9,756 nucleotides of DNA. It comes from Desulfuromonas sp. (lineage in GTDB: Bacteria; Desulfobacterota; Desulfuromonadia; Desulfuromonadales; SZUA-401). The notes beneath the pieces are model-generated. The model was not told the origin of the DNA. It ran no database searches and saw only the letters and a list, made by a program, of their open reading frames with translations. The DNA lies in contig PKUI01000028.1 of assembly GCA_002869605.1 (NCBI GenBank), positions 1-9,756 of the forward strand, in the 5' to 3' direction. Numbering within the stretch: the stretch's first letter is position 1; each line of letters begins with the position of its first letter. A program made the position numbers and the translations under genes. Below are positions 1 to 6,015 of the stretch, one piece after another.

Positions 1-352
1 ACCCCTGTCGGATCGTGGCCAGCGTTGCCGCGGAGCCGTAAATCGGAATAACCCTGGCGCTGCGTGCGGTAAATACCCTCAGGTCATCAATGCCGTGAAC
101 ATGGTCGGCGTGGGCGTGGGTAAAGAGTACCGCGTCGATCTGTTTGATTCCCTCACGTAACGCCTGCTGGCGAAAATCTGTGGAGCTGTCGAGAAGGATC
201 TGTTTGTTATGCCAGCTGACCAGTGCGCTGCAGCGGGTTCGGTTGTTGTGTGGCTCTCGCGAGCTGCAAACGGCGCATGTGCAGCCGATCACCGGGATGC
301 CGGTGCTGGTGCCGGAGCCGAGGATGGTCAGCTCAAGCTCCTTGTGCATCAT
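1..352 (-). CDS. PhnP-like MBL-fold metal-dependent hydrolase (partial, N-terminal 117 residues)
   Basis: This is the N-terminal part of a metallo-beta-lactamase-fold hydrolase; the rest lies beyond the left edge. The visible protein opens with a beta strand and the motif [15 protein letters not shown] Cys cluster GCTCAVC (Cys24, Cys26, Cys29) follows, then the metal-binding signature HAHADH at residues 79-84. The Cys cluster near the N-terminus plus HxHxDH is the pattern of the PhnP (phosphoribosyl cyclic phosphate phosphodiesterase) branch, where the cysteines bind a structural zinc. The substrate cannot be assigned, and no phn genes are visible. Two adjacent in-frame ATGs (352-350 and 349-347) can start the protein. 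The first overlaps the TGA of the chemotaxis-receptor gene as ATGA, which suggests translational coupling. AAGG just upstream is a short ribosome-binding site and suits the second ATG better. Fold assignment is firm; the exact enzyme is not. Confidence 0.88.
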   Translation of the reverse strand, partial: MMHKELELTILGSGTSTGIPVIGCTCAVCSSREPHNNRTRCSALVSWHNKQILLDSSTDFRQQALREGIKQIDAVLFTHAHADHVHGIDDLRVFTARSARVIPIYGSAATLATIRQG

Positions 353-2727
353 ACCTTGAAGATGTCCATCTCTTCTTCAATGGTTCCGGTCTGCTGGGTC
401 AGGACTTCAACGACCTGGTCCAGCTCGGCGGTGCGTGAAGCGTTTTCTTCGGCGACCTTACGCACGCTCGATACGGCATCGACCACCTGGCGACTGCGCT
501 GCGTCTGTTCGCGGGTTGCCTGTTCGATGCGCTCGATCATGGAGCGGATGCTCTCCATGTTCTTGTTGATCTGGCGGCTACCGGCGGCCTGTTCATCGGT
601 GCTCCGCTTCACCTGCGAGGCGATTTCCTTCATGGTTTCGGAACCGCGGGCAAGCTGCTGGATGCCGACCGACTGCTGCTTGATGGCCGAGGCAATCTGG
701 CCGAGCATGCTCGCAACCTGATTGACCGAAGTCGTGATCTGGCGGCTGCCGCGAGATTGTTCCTGGGTGGCGCGTACGATGGCACGTACCTGTTCGCGGG
801 CCTTGAAAGTACTGGTGCGGATTTTTTCCAGGGCGTCGCCGGCGAGCTTGGCGCGTTCAACCTCCTCACGGGCCTGGTTGCGGCCGTTGGTCATCGATTC
901 GACGGCTTCGCTGGCACCGTTCTGCAGGGTCTTGATGATGGTGGCAATTTCGCGGGTCGAGGCGGCACTGCGCTCGGCGAGTTCGCCGATTTCGTCGGCG
1001 ACTACCGCGAACCCCTTGCCATGCTCGCCGGCCTGCGCCGCAATGATAGCCGCATTGAGGGCCAGCAGGCTGGTCTGATCGGCGACTTCGTCGATAACCG
1101 TGAGGATCTTGCCGATCGAGTTGGACTGGCTGCCGAGATCCTGGATGATCAGGCTGCTCTGCTCAACCACATCGGCCAGAGAGGTGACCCCCTCGACAGT
1201 CGCATCGACCGCCTCCTTGCCGCGTTGGGCGTCCTGGGCGGCTTCTTCGGAGAACTGGTCGGTTTTCTCGGCGTTTTCCTCGATCTCCTTGATGCTGGCG
1301 TCGAGCTCGGTGACCGAAGAGGCGGTGACTTCGGTCGATGATGAGAGAGTTTCGATGTTGTCGGTGATCTGCTGACTGGAGACCGACATCTGGCTGATCG
1401 AGGAGGAGATCTCTTCGACCACCGAGAAGAGTTTTTCCATCTGTGAGGCAATTTCTTCGATGGTTGCCCCGAGTTCAAGGGTGGCCGATGAGCTCTCTTC
1501 AGAGGCGTCCAGCAGCGAGGAGGTGCTCTCGGCGATTCCCTGGGCGGTTTCGTTGATGCTCTCGAGTGACTGGTGGGACTCGGCCAGGGCGCTCGATTGC
1601 TGTTTGGCGCCTTCGTCGACCTGGCGCGAAGAGCTGCGGATCTGCTCGTTGGCTTTGACCAGGTCGCGGGTGACGGTGCGGGTGCGCTTGACCATTTCGC
1701 GCATGCGGTTCATGAAGAGGTTGAAGTTTTCGGCGAGCATACCGACCTCGTCCGAGGAGCGCACGTCCAGTTCCTTGGTCAGGTCACCTTCCCCTTCGGC
1801 GATGTCACGCAGGTTCTTCAGCACCATTCCGAGGGGTCTGACAATGCCGCTGGCGATGACCAGGCCGATAAACAATGAAAAGGCGCCGGCGATGAGGATG
1901 ATCACCAGCATCACCTGGCGCATGTTGTTGCGATCCCCGACGGTACGCGAGATGTCGAGCCCCATCAGAACCCCGGCATTTGCGCCGCGCAGGTTGTTGG
2001 TGAACAGGCGATGGGGGGCTTGGTCAATCTCGGTTTCGCGCAGTTCCATGTTTCTGACACGAGCAAAGTCGAGCTGTTGCAGCTTCTTGTGTGACGATGC
2101 GAAGATGCCGTTGGTGTCGAAGAACGCTATTTCAGCGCCGGTAAGGGCTCTGATGGAGTTGGCCATGGCGCTGTCGAGTATTTTTGTTCCGACCATGTGG
2201 CCGACGATGTCGGACTGCAGTCTTACCGGTACCGCGGCAATGACACCGAGTTTGTCGTGGTAGTAGTCAATGTCGTAGGTCAGTTCGCCTTCAAGGCTAC
2301 CTTGAACGACAATGTGCTCCTTGGGGTCTTCGAGTTTGAGCCCTTCCAGTTCGGTGCTACGGATCAGCAGGTTGCCGTTCGGGTCAAGGACTTCGAGGAG
2401 GTCGAAGTCGAGTTGTTTGCGGATGTCGAGCAGGATGCTGCTCATCTGTTCGGCGTCGCCGGTGAGCGTGGCGTAGTAAACGGCGTTGACGATGTTGGTG
2501 TTGGACGCCATCAGTTCGAGGTAGTTGCCCTTTTCCACCTGGGAGAGGGTCATGGTGGACTCGACGAAACTGGCAATCTTGGCGGTGCTTTCCCGGACGT
2601 TTTCGCTCAGCTGGTTGTCGAGGCTCCACGAGATGACGACCATGGTGGCGATGACCGGTACGACAGATAGCAGCAGCAGGGCGCCGAGAATTTTGAAACG
2701 TAGCGTAATTGAACCGAGTTTCCTCAT
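349..2727 (-). CDS. Methyl-accepting chemotaxis protein, Cache-like sensor, HAMP, very long signalling domain
   Basis: A 792-residue inner-membrane chemoreceptor. Transmembrane helix 1 is at about residues 12-34. The periplasmic sensor spans about 35-270 and contains [15 protein letters not shown] and a later [11 protein letters not shown] segment, resembling a double-Cache (dCache_3-like) ligand domain. Transmembrane helix 2 is at about 271-293, followed by a HAMP linker at about 294-346. The rest is an almost entirely helical Ser/Ala/Glu/Gln-rich coiled coil. Its hairpin tip, at about 545-590, contains [13 protein letters not shown] and [14 protein letters not shown], which identifies the CheA/CheW-binding MCP domain. 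Each arm is about 220 residues, far longer than in Tsr/Tar. No cysteine or heme motif is present in the sensor, and there is no C-terminal CheR/CheB pentapeptide (it ends EEEMDIFKV). The ligand is unknown. The start ATG has GGGG about 10 nt upstream, a mediocre ribosome-binding site. Its stop overlaps the next gene's ATG. Confidence 0.96.
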   Translation of the reverse strand: MRKLGSITLRFKILGALLLLSVVPVIATMVVISWSLDNQLSENVRESTAKIASFVESTMTLSQVEKGNYLELMASNTNIVNAVYYATLTGDAEQMSSILLDIRKQLDFDLLEVLDPNGNLLIRSTELEGLKLEDPKEHIVVQGSLEGELTYDIDYYHDKLGVIAAVPVRLQSDIVGHMVGTKILDSAMANSIRALTGAEIAFFDTNGIFASSHKKLQQLDFARVRNMELRETEIDQAPHRLFTNNLRGANAGVLMGLDISRTVGDRNNMRQVMLVIILIAGAFSLFIGLVIASGIVRPLGMVLKNLRDIAEGEGDLTKELDVRSSDEVGMLAENFNLFMNRMREMVKRTRTVTRDLVKANEQIRSSSRQVDEGAKQQSSALAESHQSLESINETAQGIAESTSSLLDASEESSSATLELGATIEEIASQMEKLFSVVEEISSSISQMSVSSQQITDNIETLSSSTEVTASSVTELDASIKEIEENAEKTDQFSEEAAQDAQRGKEAVDATVEGVTSLADVVEQSSLIIQDLGSQSNSIGKILTVIDEVADQTSLLALNAAIIAAQAGEHGKGFAVVADEIGELAERSAASTREIATIIKTLQNGASEAVESMTNGRNQAREEVERAKLAGDALEKIRTSTFKAREQVRAIVRATQEQSRGSRQITTSVNQVASMLGQIASAIKQQSVGIQQLARGSETMKEIASQVKRSTDEQAAGSRQINKNMESIRSMIERIEQATREQTQRSRQVVDAVSSVRKVAEENASRTAELDQVVEVLTQQTGTIEEEMDIFKV

Positions 2728-2839
2728 GATGTATCAACCCCAAAGAAGATGGCAGGATGGTCACAAAGACTTGGCTTCGTGTTGGACTTCGAGCGTCCGA
2801 GACCCTCCCTGTTGGCATAAAAGGCCGCTAAATTATTGA

Positions 2840-2869
2840 AATTTACCACTAAATGGAGCGGGTTGGCAA
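2840..2869 (-). promoter_or_regulatory. Possible sigma70 promoter for the chemoreceptor gene
   Basis: On the minus strand TTGCCA (2869-2864) and TAAATT (2845-2840) are separated by 18 nt, upstream of the receptor start at 2727. The -35 matches the consensus at 5 of 6 positions and the -10 at 4 of 6. It lies in the 146-bp gap after the PilZ gene, so the receptor and hydrolase may have their own promoter. A 7-bp inverted repeat TAAATGG/CCATTTA (2850-2856 and 2870-2876) spans the site and the PilZ stop codon. The evidence is pattern match only. Confidence 0.3.
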
Positions 2870-2873
2870 CCAT

Positions 2874-3554
2874 TTATGTCGTGCTTGAACACGGTTCAGG
2901 GCGAGTTTGGTTCATGAGTCGGATCAGCTGCAGGCGGTCGGGAAACAGGAACTGGATACCTGCTCCGTAGCGTGGGGTTGCGCGATGGCTGGAGATCCGC
3001 TGCCAGGCGACGCATCCCTCACTGGTAAAGGGCTTTTTGTGAAAACGGAGAGTGACCCGTTTTCCAGGGTTAATATGCCGAAATGACTCGACAAAAATTC
3101 CACCGAAGCTAAGGTCATAGCAGTGTGCAGCAAAGGGTTGATCATCCTGCGGGAGAACCAAAAGGTCTGTTTCGAACGCTTGACGAGCAAAAATGCGTGA
3201 GGGAAAGCCGATGAGGGTGTGGATCTGCTCCGCCAATGTTCGGGGGCAGCGTTGGCCCAAGAGGGAGGTGCGTGCAGGGAGTGGCGAATGAGGGTGATGC
3301 ATGAAGACCGGAGGAATCAGCAGCAAGTGGTTGGAAGCTGCGGCCAGCTGCTTCAGTCGTTGGGGTGTTGGTGATGGAGTAAGTTCGAGGTCGACGACCA
3401 GGAGTTGATTGGGCGAGAGCGTTTGGACCGACTGCATAGAGGGGAGGTCCGGAAGAAGTTCCGCATGAATGTTGCTGCGTTGCAAGGGTTCGTCGAGTTC
3501 GTTAAGCAGGTTGCGGTCTCGTGAGACGAGAGTTATTGTCGCATGCAGAGCCAT
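2874..3554 (-). CDS. PilZ-domain protein with degenerate receiver-like N-terminal half
   Basis: A 226-residue soluble protein in two halves. The C-terminal half (about 118-215) fits a PilZ domain, the family that binds cyclic di-GMP. It has RIFAR at 120-124, a possible RxxxR motif, then DLSFGGIFVES at 147-157 matching the conserved D/NxSxxG strand. The usual closing strand GAGIQFLF is at 197-204. The RxxxR match is uncertain: if RQAFE (124-128) is the aligned element, the second Arg is lost. The N-terminal half (about 1-115) resembles a response-regulator fold, with ITLVSRDRNLL near the start and LLVVDLEL at 51-58. It lacks the acidic pocket and conserved Lys, so it is probably not phosphorylated. 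GGAAGGA about 8 nt upstream of the ATG is a good ribosome-binding site. It lies 58 bp after metX and upstream of the chemoreceptor, so a role in motility or surface behaviour is plausible but inferred. Confidence 0.82.
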   Translation of the reverse strand: MALHATITLVSRDRNLLNELDEPLQRSNIHAELLPDLPSMQSVQTLSPNQLLVVDLELTPSPTPQRLKQLAAASNHLLLIPPVFMHHPHSPLPARTSLLGQRCPRTLAEQIHTLIGFPSRIFARQAFETDLLVLPQDDQPFAAHCYDLSFGGIFVESFRHINPGKRVTLRFHKKPFTSEGCVAWQRISSHRATPRYGAGIQFLFPDRLQLIRLMNQTRPEPCSSTT

Positions 3555-3612
3555 TGTTTGTCCTTCCGGAAAGGTGACAGAGGACGTAAAGCGACGGGGC
3601 GGGTGAGGGGGG

Positions 3613-4731
3613 TTAGGCGTCGGCGATGCGGTTAAGGAAAGCCTCTGTCAGGGGGATGAATTTTTCCGGTTCTACCAGGAATGAGTCGTGACCGTAAGCC
3701 GATTCGATAAGGTGATATTCTACACTTTTGCCCTGGCTTTTCAAGACATCGACAACCTCTTCGGTCTGGTAGGACGGATAGAGCCAGTCGCTGGTGAAGG
3801 CCAGCCAGAGAGAAGGGGCTTCGACCTGAGTCAGCGCGTCATCGAGGGAGTCGAAGTTCCAGGCGACGTCGTAGAGGTCAAGCGCCTTGGCCAGGTAGAG
3901 GAAGCTGTTGGTGTCGAAACGATCGACAAAGTTGCCACCGTTGTATTCAAGGTAACGCTCGATCTCGTATTGGCCGAAGAAGTCGAACATGCCGTCGCGG
4001 GCGGAAAAGCGCCGGGCGAACTTCAGCTGCATCGAGGCATCGGAGAGAAAGCTGATGTGGCCTATGGCGCGGGCCAGGGCCAGCCCATCTGCCGGGGGAT
4101 GTTCGGGGCGATAGTTTCCTTTTTTCCACATCGGGTCATTGAAGATCGCCTGGCGGGCGACGGCATTCAGTGCGATGGCCATCGGGGAGGTTCTTCCGGT
4201 GCCGGCTATCGGGATGAACGAACGTACGATTTCGGGATAGAGCAGCGCCCACTCCAGGGCCTGCATGGCACCCATGCTCCCGCCGATGACCGCGTGGAGG
4301 GTGTCGATTTCAAGATGATCGAGAAGCCGCTTCTGGGCGCGGACCATGTCGCGCACCATAACCACCGGGAATTGCAGGTTGTAGGGGCGTCCGGTGCGCG
4401 GGTTGGGGCTGGCCGGGCCGGTAGACCCCTTGCAGGAGCCGATGACGTTGGAGCAGAGGACGAAGTAGCGGTTGGTGTCGAGCAGCTTGCCGGGGCCGAT
4501 CAGGTTATCCCACCAGCCTGGTTTGCGGTCGTCTTCGGAATACGTCCCGGCGGCATGGGCATCACCGGTCCAGGCGTGGGTGACGAGGATGGTATTGTTG
4601 CGAGCGGCATTGAGACGGCCATAGCCTTCATAGGCGAGGGTGATGGGACCGAGCAGGCGGCCGCTCTCGAGTTGCAGCTCAGTGTCGAAGGTGACGTATT
4701 CGGTTGTGACAATACCGACCGTGTCGGACAT
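3613..4731 (-). CDS. metX: Homoserine O-acetyltransferase MetX
   Basis: A 372-residue cytoplasmic alpha/beta-hydrolase that transfers acetyl from acetyl-CoA to homoserine, the first committed step of methionine synthesis by the O-acetylhomoserine route. The nucleophile elbow [13 protein letters not shown] places the catalytic Ser at 152. Asp315 in TSDWLYPS and His348 in AYGHDSFL complete the triad. [12 protein letters not shown] and [14 protein letters not shown] near the N-terminal third are typical MetX segments. The reading frame extends 27 codons upstream to 4812, but that extension encodes the end of a SAM-I riboswitch and a terminator stem. The correct ATG is at 4731, with GGAG five bases upstream. 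Length and motifs are normal for the family. No metW follows; the next gene is a PilZ protein. Expression should fall when S-adenosylmethionine is abundant, through the upstream riboswitch. Confidence 0.96.
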   Translation of the reverse strand: MSDTVGIVTTEYVTFDTELQLESGRLLGPITLAYEGYGRLNAARNNTILVTHAWTGDAHAAGTYSEDDRKPGWWDNLIGPGKLLDTNRYFVLCSNVIGSCKGSTGPASPNPRTGRPYNLQFPVVMVRDMVRAQKRLLDHLEIDTLHAVIGGSMGAMQALEWALLYPEIVRSFIPIAGTGRTSPMAIALNAVARQAIFNDPMWKKGNYRPEHPPADGLALARAIGHISFLSDASMQLKFARRFSARDGMFDFFGQYEIERYLEYNGGNFVDRFDTNSFLYLAKALDLYDVAWNFDSLDDALTQVEAPSLWLAFTSDWLYPSYQTEEVVDVLKSQGKSVEYHLIESAYGHDSFLVEPEKFIPLTEAFLNRIADA

Positions 4732-4736
4732 TCGGG

Positions 4737-4740
4737 CTCC
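4737..4740 (-). promoter_or_regulatory. Ribosome-binding site of metX
   Basis: GGAG five bases before the ATG at 4731 lies directly after the U-tract of the leader terminator. It decides the start codon, because the upstream ATG at 4812 sits in the riboswitch P1 helix with no independent reason to be translated. Confidence 0.75.
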
Positions 4741-4774
4741 AAAACAAAAGCCCCTCCCGGAAGATGGGAGGGGC
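4741..4774 (-). terminator. Intrinsic terminator of the metX leader (riboswitch expression platform)
   Basis: On the minus strand a perfect 9-bp stem GCCCCTCCC/GGGAGGGGC (4774-4766 with 4758-4750) encloses a 7-nt loop and is followed by TTTTGTTTT. It sits about 30 nt after the SAM-I aptamer and just before the metX ribosome-binding site. This is the usual layout for SAM-induced premature termination. Confidence 0.93.
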
Positions 4775-4804
4775 CTATAGATACACGGTCTGTACGTAGG
4801 CTCC

Positions 4805-4924
4805 GTCCTCATCTTGCCCGGTTCGGGCAGGAATTAGCACCTGGCATCGTCTGCGGCTTGCACCGCAGTTGACCGGTTGCTGTGGCTTCGCAGGGCCTTT
4901 CCCTCCACCACTCTTGATAAAGAC
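4805..4924 (-). promoter_or_regulatory. SAM-I (S-box) riboswitch aptamer controlling metX
   Basis: Read on the minus strand, this 120-nt leader shows the S-box core in order: TATCAAGAGTGGTGGAGGGA, then GGCCCTGCGAAGCCACAGCAACC, then GGTGCTAATTCCTGCC, and finally GATGAGGAC. P1 forms between GTCTTTATC (4924-4916) and GATGAGGAC (4813-4805), nine pairs with two G-U wobbles. P3 is visible as CTGCGGTGCAAGCCGCAG, and P4 as TGCCCGAACCGGGCA. S-box RNAs bind S-adenosylmethionine and switch off methionine genes. Here the downstream terminator at 4741-4774 makes transcription termination the likely mechanism. The aptamer's position directly before metX fits the family exactly. Confidence 0.96.
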
Positions 4925-4948
4925 GTGTTGCGCTCAATTGTAACGGGC

Positions 4949-4977
4949 ACTCTACTGGAAGCCGCGAGGCTTGTCAA
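4949..4977 (-). promoter_or_regulatory. Sigma70 promoter of the metX riboswitch leader
   Basis: TTGACA (4977-4972) and TAGAGT (4954-4949) are separated by exactly 17 nt on the minus strand, about 25 nt before the riboswitch P1 helix. The -35 is a perfect consensus and the -10 matches 4 of 6 positions. Transcription would start near 4942 and give a leader of about 210 nt. An inverted repeat AAGCC-N4-GGCTT lies in the spacer and could be an operator. Confidence 0.8.
4959..4972. repeat. 14-bp inverted repeat inside the metX promoter spacer
   Basis: AAGCC and GGCTT arms flank a 4-bp centre (TCGC on the minus strand), and the repeat touches the last base of the -35 box. It may be a repressor operator or coincidence. 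It has no U-tract, so it is not a terminator for the gene ending at 5026. Confidence 0.35.
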
Positions 4978-5025
4978 TCTCCTGAGAGTTCAGCGGCGAA
5001 TAAAGACAAAGGACCGGCTTGGGCG

Positions 5026-5985
5026 TTACTCGATAACCCGGCCGACGCTATTGAGCAGTTCAGGGGGAATGGTCAGTCCGAGTTTGGTCGCAGTCTTTTT
5101 ATTGACCACCATGTTGATTTTGCGCGGGGTGCGCACCGGCAACTGGTGAGCACTCTGCCCGGAGACAATCTGCAGAGTGTGGACAGCGATCAGTTTCCCC
5201 TGTTCTGTCGGGTCAGCTTCCAGGGTTAGTAGTGCTCCCTCCGCTCCGAGGCCGGGAATTTGAGAGATGACGGGTATTTTTGCGTTATCAGCAGCTTGCA
5301 TGACTTCCGATGGATTCATTTGAGCCGAAGAGCAGTCGGAGATATAGATGACATCGGCATTTTTAGCCAGGGAGGTCATGGCTGAAGCAGCTTTTTGGGA
5401 GGTTTTTGCTTCGGCCTTGACGAAGTTGATCCCATGGTTGCTGCTGAGCTTGGCGAGAGCATCTGTCTGTAATACCGACGCCGGTTCGTCGCGTGAATAC
5501 AGGGCGCCGATGGTTTTTGGTTTATTGACTTGTAACATGGCGTCGAGCAGGTCACTCATAGGTGTCTTGCAGGCCGCCCCGGTCGTCTCTACGCCGGTAG
5601 ACTGAAGTGACTTGACGATACCGAGAGAGACCGGGTCACAGACGTCGGCGAAGATAATTGGGACCCCGCGGGCCACTTTTTGGGCTACCAAGGTGGCCGT
5701 GGCGCCGTAAGTAACGATAGCCTTGGCGCCGGCACCGACAAGCCGGCGGATGTCGTTGGACAACGACATTTTATCCGGGTTGGGGCGTTTGACGATCAAC
5801 TTGACCTTGCCCTTGCCTCCAACGTCCATGATCTTTTGGAAGGCTTCATGGGCAACCTGGTAGCGCGGCAGGTTGCCCGGGAGAATCACGGCAACAAGGC
5901 TTTCTGCCAGGCAGGGGGCCGGCAGACAGAGTAGCGTCAGTAAGAGAATGGTTTTGCAGAGTGTTGTACAGCTATTACGTGTCAT
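5026..5985 (-). CDS. Periplasmic substrate-binding protein, ABC_sub_bind family
   Basis: A 319-residue secreted protein of the ABC_sub_bind family (COG2984-type). A signal peptide spans about residues 1-27: hydrophobic core TILLLTLLCLPAP, cleavage predicted after CLA. The Cys in LPAPC has Pro at -1, so it is a poor lipobox. The mature protein shows the two-lobe periplasmic binding pattern: VAVILPGNLPRY, then GAKAIVTYGATATLVAQK and GVPIIFADVCDPVSLGIV in lobe one. KTIGALYSRDEPAS, ADVIYISDCSSA and IPVISQI follow in lobe two. The ligand is unknown; relatives include amino-acid binders. No ATPase or permease gene is visible beside it. It follows the beta-barrel gene by 30 bp on the same strand, so it is probably cotranscribed with the cytochrome conduit. 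The frame can be extended to a TTG at 6012, but the ATG at 5985 gives a standard signal peptide. Its ribosome-binding site is weak (GAGA about 10 nt upstream). Confidence 0.88.
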   Translation of the reverse strand: MTRNSCTTLCKTILLLTLLCLPAPCLAESLVAVILPGNLPRYQVAHEAFQKIMDVGGKGKVKLIVKRPNPDKMSLSNDIRRLVGAGAKAIVTYGATATLVAQKVARGVPIIFADVCDPVSLGIVKSLQSTGVETTGAACKTPMSDLLDAMLQVNKPKTIGALYSRDEPASVLQTDALAKLSSNHGINFVKAEAKTSQKAASAMTSLAKNADVIYISDCSSAQMNPSEVMQAADNAKIPVISQIPGLGAEGALLTLEADPTEQGKLIAVHTLQIVSGQSAHQLPVRTPRKINMVVNKKTATKLGLTIPPELLNSVGRVIE

Positions 5986-6015
5986 TAGTTGTATTCTCAC
6001 ATCAATTGTCAAGGG

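Noticed and set aside
2728..2830. Cyclic di-GMP riboswitch (GEMM) in the chemoreceptor leader
   Set aside because: These are common before such genes in Geobacter relatives, but the conserved core and receptor segments are not found here.
2821..2845. Sigma28 (FliA) promoter before the chemoreceptor
   Set aside because: TAAA is followed at the right distance by GGCCTTTT, which matches GCCGATAA at only three of eight positions.
2850..2876. TAAATGG/CCATTTA repeat after the PilZ gene as a terminator
   Set aside because: The stem is AT-rich and short with a 13-nt loop, and no U-tract follows on either strand.
3688..4872. 394-codon open frame on the plus strand opposite metX
   Set aside because: It is the antisense shadow of metX and extends through the riboswitch. 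Its protein has no recognisable motif, whereas metX has a complete catalytic triad.
5983..6012. Possible promoter TTGACA-N17-ACTAAT before the substrate-binding protein
   Set aside because: The -10 would overlap the start codon and match poorly. Cotranscription from the barrel gene is simpler.
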